Below, piece by piece: positions 23,505 through 32,810 of a stretch of 64,000 nt of DNA; the first letter of the stretch is position 1, and every line of letters begins with the position of its first letter. The position numbers were made by a program, and so were the translations under genes. Under the pieces are notes generated by a model that made no database searches, had not been told where the DNA came from, and saw only the letters and a program-made list of their open reading frames with translations. The stretch is taken from contig CALCST010000025.1 in NCBI GenBank assembly GCA_937894065.1, positions 1-64,000 of the forward strand. The letters run 5' to 3'. Origin of the DNA: an uncultured Parabacteroides sp. Its GTDB lineage: Bacteria; Bacteroidota; Bacteroidia; Bacteroidales; Tannerellaceae.

Positions 23505-25862
23505 TCAGAAAGGATATCCAACAGCAAAATGCCAGGCAAAATCTCTTTTTAAATTAGGATTGATAATAGCCCAGCGTCCTTTTCCAGTAAGCTGAGGGTT
23601 GTAGGCTTTCATACCTGTATCAAAACGAAGGAGGAAGAAATCAAAGTCAACGCGCAATCCCAGTCCGTAAGCCACAGCTATTTCCTTATAAAAACGGGAG
23701 AAGTCGAAATTGGCTCCTACATGATAGCCGTCATCATGGAACTTCCAAATGTTACCGGCATCAACATATGCTGCCATTTCAAATTTCCAGAAAAGCTTTG
23801 TTCTATATTCCAAATTAACATCGAGACGCATATCTCCTACTTGGTCGGCAAACGAAGCTGCCTGTTTCAGACTCATACTTCCGGGACCAAGAGTTCGAAC
23901 TGACCAACCTCGCACACTGTTTGCTCCTCCGGAAAAATAACTACGTTCGAATGGCAGCATCTTTGTATTTCCATAAGGATATCCAACTCCCACACCAACA
24001 TGGAAAGCTACTTTATTTCGGGCATCAAGAACAAAACTCTTGCTGAAATCCAAATCCACCTTTGTAAATTGGCTATATGGTGTGCCGAAACACTCATACA
24101 AACCATCTGCATTTTTAGATGCGCCGGACAACTTTGACACGGCATAAAGTAAGTTACCCGCCATTTCAAATGACACACGCAATGAATGTGTATCTTTCAA
24201 TCTGTTTTGAGGATTATAATTACTGAAAGAGTAAGTATAACCTGTACCCATCACAAACTGGTCAGTAAAATTATACAGTCTGGTAGATTCCGGAAGTTCA
24301 TTTTTGAAATCACTGTCTATTTTAGGAAGAGACACATAATCTATATCCAGAAGTTTGAATACATGACGTGCCAGAGTGTTGCGTCTGTCCTGCCATATAT
24401 AACTCCATCCTCCGGAAAGAATTGCACGCTGATATTCCGGTCTGGTCTGGAAACTATAGCTCAACTTAAATTCTGTTGTAGCACGCAAGCGTCTTTTTAC
24501 TTTCTCGCTTATAAACGGGAACACAAAGCTAGGGAATGTCAATCCTGTTTCGGCACTCATCTCCCAATAACTTCCTATACTGTTGTCAGATGAACCCAAA
24601 GATTCATATGCTCCTCTGATTTTTGCCGAGAAAGTTTCTGAACCTTTGAATATATTACGATGCTGATAATTCACACTTGAAGCAAATCCTAAATCTCCGG
24701 CAGAGTTCGTTCCTTCAAGGTCAACACCAAAACTCTGTGTCTTTGCCGGAGTTGTAAGAATCATACAGTCCAGTTTCATAGTGTCATTCTGCTCAACCTC
24801 ATTAAAACGGACATTAATATTCTTCAATGCACGCAAACGTGAAAAAGCAGAGTAAGTCTGTTCCACCAGATTCTCATTATACAATCGTCCGGGCTGAATA
24901 TACACACTACGGCGTAACACAGACGGACGCACGGAATGATTCCTGTTTCCATATATTATATTCACCCCGTTATACAAAACTGTATCTGAATTGGCAAATA
25001 ATGAATCAAGATCGACAAGCGACAACGGATCGTAATCTGTCAGCACTTTTACTTCCCTGACATAATACTGCTTATGCTGAGTGTCTTCAACCTTTCCATC
25101 CTGACGGACATGACGATACGGTTTCAACAACATTTCCAAATCTACAATATCCTTATTGTAAGAGCTGTCAGCCAAATATGCCAGATTATCTCTATTAAAA
25201 GCGTAATAACCGTGACGGCGCAAAAGTGAAGTTATTCGCTGACGTTCTTGGTCCAGCATGTCACGGTCAAAAAGGCAGCTGTCTTTTATCAATGATATAT
25301 ATTCATCCTGCTGTGAACGGAAAGCTTCAACCAACTTTGGACGTTTCGGAGCTTCCAACCTTGCAATACTGTCAATCTTCGTATCATTTAGGTTCATCCT
25401 GTAATTGACAATTCGATATGGCTCATTGCTTTTCACAAAATAAGTAACAATCGCCTTCTTTCTGCGTGATGTATCAATCTCGGATGTCACCTTGGCATGG
25501 GCAAAACCTTTATTCACGAGAAAACGCTCCAGTTCGTCAACGGACTGTTCCACAAGCGTTGTATCAAGTATTACAGGCGGCTCGCCCATTCTGCGGAGCT
25601 GCTTGTTCACCCAGTTTTTTTCGTTCTTGCCGGACCAGCTATACAGATACAACTGCCATTTCATCAAGCCAAACACCTTGAAGTTTGCCTGCTGCCTGAC
25701 ATAGTCCTTCAAATCAGAAGCCTTATAGTGTTTGTTATCTGATACGATTTTGACTTCATCCAGCAAATATTCATTATCACCCACGAATTTTGTAGGATGA
25801 CACGAAGCCAGACAAAGCAAACAAATCAATAATATTTTACTATAAAGCAACAGATTTTTCAT
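23505..25862 (-). CDS. TamL-like BamA/TamA-superfamily outer-membrane lipoprotein
   Basis: The 785-residue protein has a lipobox (LASC, Cys21), POTRA-like domains (about 30-400; for example VKVLTDYDPLSLVDLDSLF and RLYNENLVEQTYSAFSRLRALKNINV) and a C-terminal 16-strand barrel of the Omp85 family, with the signature FSGGANSVRGWSVRTLGPG and a terminal aromatic strand ending AVGYPF. The lipidated N-terminus distinguishes the Bacteroidota TamL branch from BamA. TamL works with TamB in outer-membrane biogenesis; tamB is not next to it here. It is divergent from an RNA methyltransferase. Confidence 0.88.
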   Translation of the reverse strand: MKNLLLYSKILLICLLCLASCHPTKFVGDNEYLLDEVKIVSDNKHYKASDLKDYVRQQANFKVFGLMKWQLYLYSWSGKNEKNWVNKQLRRMGEPPVILDTTLVEQSVDELERFLVNKGFAHAKVTSEIDTSRRKKAIVTYFVKSNEPYRIVNYRMNLNDTKIDSIARLEAPKRPKLVEAFRSQQDEYISLIKDSCLFDRDMLDQERQRITSLLRRHGYYAFNRDNLAYLADSSYNKDIVDLEMLLKPYRHVRQDGKVEDTQHKQYYVREVKVLTDYDPLSLVDLDSLFANSDTVLYNGVNIIYGNRNHSVRPSVLRRSVYIQPGRLYNENLVEQTYSAFSRLRALKNINVRFNEVEQNDTMKLDCMILTTPAKTQSFGVDLEGTNSAGDLGFASSVNYQHRNIFKGSETFSAKIRGAYESLGSSDNSIGSYWEMSAETGLTFPSFVFPFISEKVKRRLRATTEFKLSYSFQTRPEYQRAILSGGWSYIWQDRRNTLARHVFKLLDIDYVSLPKIDSDFKNELPESTRLYNFTDQFVMGTGYTYSFSNYNPQNRLKDTHSLRVSFEMAGNLLYAVSKLSGASKNADGLYECFGTPYSQFTKVDLDFSKSFVLDARNKVAFHVGVGVGYPYGNTKMLPFERSYFSGGANSVRGWSVRTLGPGSMSLKQAASFADQVGDMRLDVNLEYRTKLFWKFEMAAYVDAGNIWKFHDDGYHVGANFDFSRFYKEIAVAYGLGLRVDFDFFLLRFDTGMKAYNPQLTGKGRWAIINPNLKRDFAWHFAVGYPF

Positions 25863-25934
25863 ATCATCAATAAAGCTACAAATTTACTGGATTTCCAATA
25901 AATTCCCGTATTTTTGTCTCATAAATAAAGTTTT

Positions 25935-26047
25935 CAGATTTTGCAAGCTTGTGGCACAGTCAACGAGAAGTCAAGAGGACAATTCGGCAAAAGCTTTATG
26001 ACGATTATATTCCTTGTCAACTTGTATCTGTAGCCTTGTCAACTTAA
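25935..26047. repeat. TTGTCAAC decamer island between tamL and the methyltransferase
   Basis: AGTCAACGAGAAGTCAAGAGGACAA on the left and CCTTGTCAACTTGTATCTGTAGCCTTGTCAACTT on the right face each other across about 40 bases. The right block ends 12 bases before the methyltransferase ATG, so the unit is probably in its leader. Confidence 0.6.
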
Positions 26048-26058
26048 AAAAGATAACG

Positions 26059-26829
26059 ATGATTAGCAAAAACAAAATAAAACAAATCAAAGCTCTGGAA
26101 TTGAAAAAATTCCGTAACGAAGAAAAACTGTTCGTAGCAGAAGGCAACAAACTTGTAGCCGACATGCTTCCGGCTTTTGAGTGTAAATTTCTTATTGCCA
26201 AACCGTGCTGGATGGCAAACCAAGGAGATATAAATGCGGCAGAGCTTGCTGTTGCCGAAGACGATGATATACGCAAGGTGAGTTTTCTTAAGAATCCTCA
26301 GGATGTTCTTGCCGTATTCAAACAACCGGAGTGGGATTTGAATGAGGTCGATGCTTCACGCAGCCTTGTTCTGGCACTGGACGGAATTCAAGACCCGGGA
26401 AATCTGGGTACGATTATCAGACTTGCTGACTGGTTCGGCATCGAGCATATTGTATGCAGCACCGACACTGCCGATGTATTCAACCCTAAAACAGTTCAGG
26501 CAACAATGGGCGCACTGGCTCATGTAAAAGTTCATTATACAGATTTGAAAACCTTCATCCTGACTCAGAAAGAAAACAATATTCCGCTTTACGGAACTTT
26601 CCTCGACGGAGAAAATATGTACCAGAAAGAGCTGACAGCTCACGGCATAATTGTTATGGGAAATGAAGGAAACGGAATCAGCGATGAAATAAAACAGACT
26701 ATAGACAACAGACTCTTTATTCCGAGCTTTCCACCGGAACGTGAAACAGCTGAATCTCTGAACGTAGCAATTGCAACATCAGTGATTTGCGCCGAGTTCC
26801 GCAGACGTGCACTTATGAATATCCAGTAA
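26059..26829 (+). CDS. SpoU/TrmH-family RNA 2'-O-ribose methyltransferase
   Basis: Starting at the ATG at 26059 (256 residues) rather than 45 bases upstream, where the reading frame runs through repeat DNA. The N-terminal substrate-binding part (KALELKKFRNEEKLFVAEGNKLVADML) precedes the SPOUT knot domain with LALDGIQDPGNLGTIIRLADWFG (motif 1), IIVMGNEGNGI (motif 2) and IPSFPPERETAESLNVAIATSVI (motif 3), which bind AdoMet. Members modify 23S rRNA or tRNA ribose; the exact target is not readable. Its 3' end overlaps the convergent gene at 26779 by 51 bases. Confidence 0.93.
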   Translation: MISKNKIKQIKALELKKFRNEEKLFVAEGNKLVADMLPAFECKFLIAKPCWMANQGDINAAELAVAEDDDIRKVSFLKNPQDVLAVFKQPEWDLNEVDASRSLVLALDGIQDPGNLGTIIRLADWFGIEHIVCSTDTADVFNPKTVQATMGALAHVKVHYTDLKTFILTQKENNIPLYGTFLDGENMYQKELTAHGIIVMGNEGNGISDEIKQTIDNRLFIPSFPPERETAESLNVAIATSVICAEFRRRALMNIQ

Positions 26830-27135
26830 AAGCAAACGGATTGGCTTTCCTTCAAGCGGAAGTTGCAAATCCAAATATGATGAAAGAAGAGAAGAAAAAC
26901 TTTCCCAATCCGGATTTTTCTTCTCTTCTTTCATTTTCAAAAGAATATTATTTATTTCTGAAATATCAAAATCAGCAGGAAGCGGCAACAAAATTCCGTC
27001 ATAAAATTCTGTTCCTGCTATTTCTTCTTCAAGAGGAAACACTCCGTTCAGGATGTTGCTGCCGGACGACAATTCAACATAATGCAAACGAAGCATTCTG
27101 TGATAGAACACGAAATGTGAAGCGAATCTTTTCAT
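26779..27135 (-). CDS. Conserved hypothetical protein, end of the lspA operon
   Basis: This 118-residue soluble protein is not assigned to a known family by me. It begins MKRFASHFVFYHRMLRLHYVELSSG and has a central acidic LEEEIAGTEFYDGILLPLPADF segment with a charged tail. The start overlaps the DUF4296 stop by four bases (ATGA), which argues for a real, translationally coupled gene. Its last 51 bases overlap the convergent methyltransferase gene on the other strand, an unusually long 3' overlap. Confidence 0.7.
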   Translation of the reverse strand: MKRFASHFVFYHRMLRLHYVELSSGSNILNGVFPLEEEIAGTEFYDGILLPLPADFDISEINNILLKMKEEKKNPDWESFSSLLSSYLDLQLPLEGKPIRLLLLDIHKCTSAELGANH

Positions 27136-27938
27136 TGAACAACCTGTTTAGGCAATTTGTCTGCAGCTTTCGGAGTCTGCGAACCATAATTATATCTGAA
27201 AAGGCTCATACTGTCCAAATATACCTTGTAATAATCCATATCAGCGTTGTCCAGTCTGATAGAACCATAAACCCTCTTGATTCGGCGGGTTGCTACACTT
27301 TTCAGTACTGTCTTATGGAAACCATCTTTATTTATACGGTCGGTAACAGTAACCGATGTATCTCCCTGCTCGACAGTAATGCGTATTTCCGGACGGCTTT
27401 TCATATGCTTGTCCAATCCCCAGACATTCATACCCAGAACAAAAATACTGCCGGACGGGAATTGCTCGGATGGACGTATATCAAACGTAGTTCCGTTGAA
27501 CAAAGCATTTGCCGAAAACCTGAAATATGAACGGCGTGGCCAAATATCTACAGAATCTTTCTTGGAACTGCCGGAAATCGGGTCTGCCGGAATATCACCC
27601 ATTTCATCTGCACGCTTATCCAAATCATCAATCATGCGGTTAAAGACGCCCATATAAATATCCATATTGCGTCCGTACCACATTATCGAACTGTCATATT
27701 CCGCCTGGGTAATATTGTATTTACGGAAAACAGACTCATACAAAGCCTGTTTCATTGTATCAGACTTATATGTATCATAGTCCATTCCAATCATCGCCTC
27801 TGCCAGATACATATCTGTCATAACTTTCTGCATGTCTTTCTCAGAAAGAATACCTGACGGAACTCTGCTGCACGATACATGCATTACAGACATCAACAAC
27901 GGAATACAATATTTCAGCCACACCTTAGGCATAATCAC
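27132..27938 (-). CDS. DUF4296 domain-containing lipoprotein
   Basis: The 268-residue protein has a signal peptide with lipobox (MHVSC, Cys near 23), then the DUF4296 region (about 30-110: SGILSEKDMQKVMTDMYLAEAM, then YESVFRKYNITQAEYDSSIMWYGRN), seen only in Bacteroidota as far as I know. The C-terminal half is beta-rich. The gene overlaps lspA upstream and the 118-residue gene downstream by four bases each. As a lipoprotein encoded beside its own signal peptidase it probably acts in the envelope; the function is unknown. Confidence 0.85.
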   Translation of the reverse strand: MIMPKVWLKYCIPLLMSVMHVSCSRVPSGILSEKDMQKVMTDMYLAEAMIGMDYDTYKSDTMKQALYESVFRKYNITQAEYDSSIMWYGRNMDIYMGVFNRMIDDLDKRADEMGDIPADPISGSSKKDSVDIWPRRSYFRFSANALFNGTTFDIRPSEQFPSGSIFVLGMNVWGLDKHMKSRPEIRITVEQGDTSVTVTDRINKDGFHKTVLKSVATRRIKRVYGSIRLDNADMDYYKVYLDSMSLFRYNYGSQTPKAADKLPKQVVQ

Positions 27939-28552
27939 TTTTCTTCGTTAGACAAACTCTTTGACAACGTGTGACGGTAGAACAGAAGCAGAGAAAAAAC
28001 ACCGACACAAATAGCCGAATCAGCCAAATTGAATATTGGTCTGAAGAAAATAAATTCCTGACCTCCCCATATCGGAAGCCAATCCGGAAACGTTGTTTCA
28101 ATCAGAGGGAAATAGAACATATCGACAACCTTGCCGTGAAGCCACGACGCATAACCGCCTTCCTCAGGCATAAATGTTGCCACTTGTCCATAACTATGGT
28201 TAAATATAACTCCATAAAATATAGAGTCTATTATATTACCCATCGCTCCGGCAAGAACCATTGAAACGCAAGCTATAAAACCAAACTTATAGTTAGCTTT
28301 CACCAGTTTATACAGATAATAACCGATAAAACCAACTGCCACTATACGAAACAATGTAAGAAAAAGTTTGCCAATAACTTCTATTCCAAATGCCATTCCC
28401 GGATTTTCTGTGAAATACAGATAGAACCATGGAGTAATCTCTATACTTTCATGTAGTTGGAAATGGGTTTTAATCCAGATTTTCAATACCTGGTCTAAAA
28501 GAAGGAGCAGTATTACAATCAACACTGCTCCCCAACCTTTTGATATCTTCAT
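27935..28552 (-). CDS. lspA: Lipoprotein signal peptidase (signal peptidase II)
   Basis: The 205-residue aspartic protease cuts signal peptides off prolipoproteins ahead of the lipidated Cys. Catalytic Asp109 (GNIIDS) and Asp178 (FNLADSAI) are in place and four transmembrane helices are predicted. It is about 40 residues longer than E. coli LspA because of an insert between the two aspartates (about 118-165, with MPEEGGYASWLHG), a feature of the Bacteroidota enzymes. It starts directly at the end of the DksA-like gene with no gap and overlaps the DUF4296 lipoprotein by four bases. Confidence 0.96.
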   Translation of the reverse strand: MKISKGWGAVLIVILLLLLDQVLKIWIKTHFQLHESIEITPWFYLYFTENPGMAFGIEVIGKLFLTLFRIVAVGFIGYYLYKLVKANYKFGFIACVSMVLAGAMGNIIDSIFYGVIFNHSYGQVATFMPEEGGYASWLHGKVVDMFYFPLIETTFPDWLPIWGGQEFIFFRPIFNLADSAICVGVFSLLLFYRHTLSKSLSNEEK

Positions 28553-28933
28553 TTATTTTACGCCTCCTTGTTTTGCTTCAATACTTAATGTTGCATGAGG
28601 CACGGCACGTAATCTTTCTTTCGGAATAAGCTTTCCGGTTTCACGACAAATACCGTATGTTTTGTTTTCGATTCTGACCAAAGCAGCCTGCAAGTTCTGA
28701 ATGAACTTCATCTGGCGCTGAGCCAAACGGCCTGCTTCTTCCTTTGACAATGTTGCAGCACCTTCTTCCAATACCTTGAATGTTGGAGATGTATCTGCTA
28801 TATCATTACCGTCGGAATTGGTTACACCGCCCCTCAACAATTCATAATCTCTCTTTGCAACTTCTAATTTCTCTAATATAATTGCACGAAACTCCTCAAG
28901 TTCCGCATCAGAGTATCTTGTTTTTTCTGACAT
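28553..28933 (-). CDS. DksA/TraR-family RNA polymerase-binding regulator with degenerate zinc finger
   Basis: The 126-residue protein has a coiled-coil N-terminal region (about 8-80; SDAELEEFRAIILEKLEVAKRDYELL) whose tip contains acidic residues (DGNDIADTSPTF), like the DksA coiled-coil tip that enters the polymerase secondary channel. The C-terminal zinc finger is reduced to one Cys (YGICRETGKLIPKERLRAVPHATLSIEAK); the other three Cys positions are Thr, Ser and Ala. Zinc-independent DksA paralogues are known elsewhere. It immediately precedes lspA with no gap. Its leader contains an inverted repeat (28969-29013). Confidence 0.9.
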   Translation of the reverse strand: MSEKTRYSDAELEEFRAIILEKLEVAKRDYELLRGGVTNSDGNDIADTSPTFKVLEEGAATLSKEEAGRLAQRQMKFIQNLQAALVRIENKTYGICRETGKLIPKERLRAVPHATLSIEAKQGGVK

Positions 28934-28968
28934 GGTATTTATTTATTTTAGGTTGAACAATAAAATCA

Positions 28969-29013
28969 AAAGAAAGGTTTCTGAAAATATATAATATCCA
29001 TAAGCCTTTCTTT
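28969..29013 (-). promoter_or_regulatory. Leader hairpin of the dksA-like/lspA operon
   Basis: AAAGAAAGG and CCTTTCTTT form a 9-bp stem with a 27-base loop on the minus-strand leader, 36 bases before the ATG. The -7 box TATCTTTG (29030-29023) lies just upstream. It may attenuate or stabilise the transcript. Confidence 0.4.
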
Positions 29014-29081
29014 ATTTACTTGCAAAGATAATATAATTATTGTATTTACAACTTTTAGAAGTGAAAATTCCCAATTTAGGC

Positions 29082-29123
29082 AAAAAAAATCCGAATACCG
29101 ATTTTTATACGGTATTCGGATTG
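29082..29123 (-). terminator. Rho-independent terminator of ileS
   Basis: ATCCGAATACCG pairs perfectly with CGGTATTCGGAT across a 9-base loop, followed on the minus strand by T8. It separates ileS from the dksA-like operon. Confidence 0.9.
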
Positions 29124-29151
29124 TATATAAAGTTGACTCTTCAACTAATTG

Positions 29152-32100
29152 TTATGCTTTTTCAACCTTAACAAGTAGTTTGAAATCTTCGAAATCCAAT
29201 TCCACTGCATCGCTTACTGCTTCATCTGCAATTTCGATAGACGCTGCCAATACCTGATTTGAGATGTATTCTTTATATTCAGCTACTGCTGCATCCATTG
29301 CTTCGTTTGAAAGGATTGTGATATTAACCTTGTCTGTAATATCAAAGCCACTGCTCTTACGGATATTCTGAACACGGTTAACCAATTCGCGAGCCAAACC
29401 TTCTTTGCGAAGTTCTTCTGTAACTGTAATATCCAAAGCCACTGTCAAACGGCCTTCGTTAGCAACCAACCAGCCCGGAATATCTTCAGAGATGATTTCA
29501 ACATCAGCACGTTCAATTACAGCTTCCTGTCCTTCAACGTTCAATGTGAATGTTCCGGCCTTTTCGAATGCGTTGATATCATCCTGGCTCATCTGCTGGA
29601 TTGCAGCAGCCAAGGCTTTCATAATCTTACCATAACGCGGGCCGAGTTTCTTGAAGTCCGGTTTGATTTTCTTGACAAGGATTCCGGCTGTATTGTCAAC
29701 GAATTTCATTTCCTTGACGTTAACCTCGTTAAGAATCAAAGCCTTCACAGCGTCGATGCTTTCCTGCTGGTGAGCGTCCAATACAGGAACCATCAAAGTC
29801 TGAAGCGGCTGGCGAACCTTGATATTAACCTTACGACGCAAAGCCAAAACCATTGAAGAAATGCTCTGTGCCATCTGCATGCGTTCTTCCAGGTCTTTGT
29901 CTATCAACTCTTCGTTGCAAACCGGGAAGTCTGCCAAGTGAACAGACTCTGCAGTTTCACGTCCTGTTACAGAAACCAAGTCGCGATACAACTGGTCTGC
30001 ATAGAAAGGAGCAATTGGAGCCATCAACTTAGATACAGTTTCCAAGCAAGTATATAATGTCTGGTAAGCAGACAACTTATCTTCTGTCAATCCACCACCC
30101 CAGAAACGGCGACGGTTCAAGCGAACATACCAGTTACTCAAGTTGTCGTTGACGAAATCAGAGATTGCACGACCGGCACGTGTCGGTTCGTAGCTTTCCA
30201 GATATGTGTCAACATCCTTAACCAAAGTATTCAGCAATGAAAGAATCCAGCGGTCGATTTCCGGACGCTTGTTCCATTCCACATCAGCCTGTGAATAGTC
30301 GAATCCATCCACGTTAGCATACAATGCAAAGAATGAATATGTATTATATAATGTACCGAAGAATTTACGACGAACTTCTTCAACACCTTCAACGTCGAAC
30401 TTAAGGTTATCCCATGGAGAAGCGTTTGTAATCATATACCAACGCAATGGGTCAGAACCATATTTCTCGATTGTTGCGAATGGGTCAACAGCATTGCCCA
30501 AGCGTTTAGACATCTTGTTTCCGTTCTTGTCAAGAACAAGACCGTTTGAAACAACAGCTTTATAAGCTACGCTGTCGAATATCATTGTTGCAATTGCGTG
30601 CAAAGTAAAGAACCATCCACGAGTCTGGTCAACACCTTCAGCGATGAAGTCTGCCGGATAAACAGTTCTGTTGTCAAGCAATTCCTTGTTTTCGAACGGA
30701 TAGTGAATCTGAGCGTATGGCATTGCACCTGAATCGAACCAAACGTCGATCAAGTCTGTTTCACGCTTCATCGGTTTGCCGCTTTCAGAAACCAAAGTGA
30801 TATCATCAACATAAGGACGGTGCAAGTCAATCTTGTCATAGTTTTCCTTATTGTATTCACCCGGAACGAAGCCTTTATCCTTATAAGGATTTGATTCCAT
30901 CAATCCGGCTGCAACTGCTTTTTCGATTTCGTTATACAATTCCTCAACAGAACCGATGCACTTCTCTTCCTTGCCGTCTTCAGTGCGCCAGATAGGAAGC
31001 GGAGTTCCCCAATAACGGCTGCGGCTCAAGTTCCAGTCCTGAAGGTTTTCCAACCATTTGCCGAAACGTCCTGTACCTGTGCTCTGCGGCTTCCAGTTGA
31101 TTGTGTTGTTAAGTTCAATCATACGTTCGCGGCAAGCAGTAGTGCGGATAAACCAGCTATCCAACGGATAATACAACACTGGTTTGTCTGTACGCCAGCA
31201 GTGAGGATAATTGTGGACATGCTTTTCGATACGGAACACACGGTTCTGCGGCTTAAGCATCATACAGATTGAAACATCCAATGTTTCGTCCTTGTCTGTA
31301 AGTTCAGGGTCATATGCATTCTTGACGAATCTTCCCTGCCAAGCATCATAGTCAGCAGCATTCATTGAAGAACGTACATAGTCGATATCCAAATCTTCAA
31401 GTTTATAGAACTTACCAGTCATATCAACCATAGGACGCATATTTCCGTCTTTGTCCTTAAGCATCAATGCAGGCACGCCGTTAGCTTTAGCCACCTTGTT
31501 ATCGTCAGCACCAAATGTTGGAGCGATATGCACAATACCAGTACCATCTTCTGTTGTAACGAAGTCGCCAGTGATAACCTTGAATGCACCTTCTCCAGGA
31601 TTTACCCAAGGAATCAGCTGCTCATATTTCATACCAGCCAACTCAGAACCTTTCCATTCGCCTACAACGCGGAAAGGAACAAGCTTGTCGCCTTCCTTAT
31701 AGTCTTCAAGTTTAAGGTCGGCAGCTTTAGGATTGAAATAAGCATCCAAACGGTCCTTACCAACAACGGCAGTCATAGGAACGCCTGTATATGGATTATA
31801 TGTCTGAACTGCAACGTATGTAATTTCCGGACCAACGCAAAGAGCAGTGTTTGAAGGCAATGTCCAAGGAGTAGTTGTCCATGCAAGGAAACAAGGCTCA
31901 CCGAATCCTTCCATTTCTGGTTTAGGGTCAAGAATACGGAACTGAGCTGTACAAGTTGTATCCTTAACATCACGGTAACAACCCGGCTGGTTCAACTCGT
32001 GAGTACTCAAACCTGTTCCGGCTGCCGGAGAATACGGCTGGATTGTATATCCTTTGTAAAGCAAACCTTTCTTGTAAAGTTCCTTCAAAAGATACCAAAG

Positions 32101-32580
32101 AGTTTCGATGTAGCGGTTATCGTATGTGATATAAGGATTTTCCAAATCCACCCAGTAACCCATCTTTTCTGTCAGGTCAGTCCATTCTTTTGTGAACTTC
32201 ATGACATCCTTGCGGCAAGCCGCGTTATATTCAGCAACAGAAATCTTCTTGCCGATATCTTCCTTAGTAATGCCCAAAGATTTCTCTACACCCAGCTCAA
32301 CCGGCAAACCGTGAGTATCCCATCCTGCCTTACGGTTAACGTGGAAACCTTTCATCGTTTTGTAACGGCAGAAAATATCTTTAATTGAACGTGCAATCAC
32401 ATGGTGAATACCAGGCATACCGTTTGCTGAAGGCGGTCCTTCAAAGAATACGAATGAAGGTTTTCCTTCACGGATTTCAAGACTTTTGTGGAAAACGTCG
32501 CCGTCCTGCCACTTCTTTAGCATTTCTTTATTCACGTTCGACAAGTCGAACTTCGAATATTCGGCAAATTTCTTACTCAT
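29152..32580 (-). CDS. ileS: Isoleucyl-tRNA synthetase, eukaryal-like (type 2), with GIHH in place of HxGH
   Basis: The 1142-residue class I synthetase charges tRNA-Ile. The ATP-binding signature reads PSANGMPGIHHVIARSIKD, so residues 57-60 are Gly-Ile-His-His instead of His-x-Gly-His. KMSKR is canonical (NGNKMSKRLGNAVDP, about 690). The GWDTHGLPVELGVEK segment and long size fit the type 2 (eukaryal-like) enzymes, which are mupirocin-tolerant; a swapped GxHH signature has been reported in hyper-resistant type 2 enzymes. The editing domain (WTTTPWTLPSNTALCVGP) and anticodon-binding domain are present. It is monocistronic, with TAGTTTTG (32621-32614) as the probable -7 box. Confidence 0.96.
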   Translation of the reverse strand: MSKKFAEYSKFDLSNVNKEMLKKWQDGDVFHKSLEIREGKPSFVFFEGPPSANGMPGIHHVIARSIKDIFCRYKTMKGFHVNRKAGWDTHGLPVELGVEKSLGITKEDIGKKISVAEYNAACRKDVMKFTKEWTDLTEKMGYWVDLENPYITYDNRYIETLWYLLKELYKKGLLYKGYTIQPYSPAAGTGLSTHELNQPGCYRDVKDTTCTAQFRILDPKPEMEGFGEPCFLAWTTTPWTLPSNTALCVGPEITYVAVQTYNPYTGVPMTAVVGKDRLDAYFNPKAADLKLEDYKEGDKLVPFRVVGEWKGSELAGMKYEQLIPWVNPGEGAFKVITGDFVTTEDGTGIVHIAPTFGADDNKVAKANGVPALMLKDKDGNMRPMVDMTGKFYKLEDLDIDYVRSSMNAADYDAWQGRFVKNAYDPELTDKDETLDVSICMMLKPQNRVFRIEKHVHNYPHCWRTDKPVLYYPLDSWFIRTTACRERMIELNNTINWKPQSTGTGRFGKWLENLQDWNLSRSRYWGTPLPIWRTEDGKEEKCIGSVEELYNEIEKAVAAGLMESNPYKDKGFVPGEYNKENYDKIDLHRPYVDDITLVSESGKPMKRETDLIDVWFDSGAMPYAQIHYPFENKELLDNRTVYPADFIAEGVDQTRGWFFTLHAIATMIFDSVAYKAVVSNGLVLDKNGNKMSKRLGNAVDPFATIEKYGSDPLRWYMITNASPWDNLKFDVEGVEEVRRKFFGTLYNTYSFFALYANVDGFDYSQADVEWNKRPEIDRWILSLLNTLVKDVDTYLESYEPTRAGRAISDFVNDNLSNWYVRLNRRRFWGGGLTEDKLSAYQTLYTCLETVSKLMAPIAPFYADQLYRDLVSVTGRETAESVHLADFPVCNEELIDKDLEERMQMAQSISSMVLALRRKVNIKVRQPLQTLMVPVLDAHQQESIDAVKALILNEVNVKEMKFVDNTAGILVKKIKPDFKKLGPRYGKIMKALAAAIQQMSQDDINAFEKAGTFTLNVEGQEAVIERADVEIISEDIPGWLVANEGRLTVALDITVTEELRKEGLARELVNRVQNIRKSSGFDITDKVNITILSNEAMDAAVAEYKEYISNQVLAASIEIADEAVSDAVELDFEDFKLLVKVEKA

Positions 32581-32810
32581 ATCGCGATTTTATATATATT
32601 CTTTTAAGCGTCGCAAAACTACTGATTTTATTCGGAATAGACAAGAGAGAATAATATTCTGACAGATATTTCGATAAACCAAATAGTTGAAGTAAGATGT
32701 TCATGCCTCATTTTATCTGAATTTCCACCTTGAATATATCTTTTCTTTATAGAATATTAGTCTGATTCTATATTGCAAAAGAAAGAACCTTGAAACCGAC
32801 AATTATTAAA

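Noticed and set aside
32581..32640. T-box leader or other riboswitch for ileS
   Set aside because: The leader from the -7 box to the ATG is only about 27 bases, too short for a T-box.
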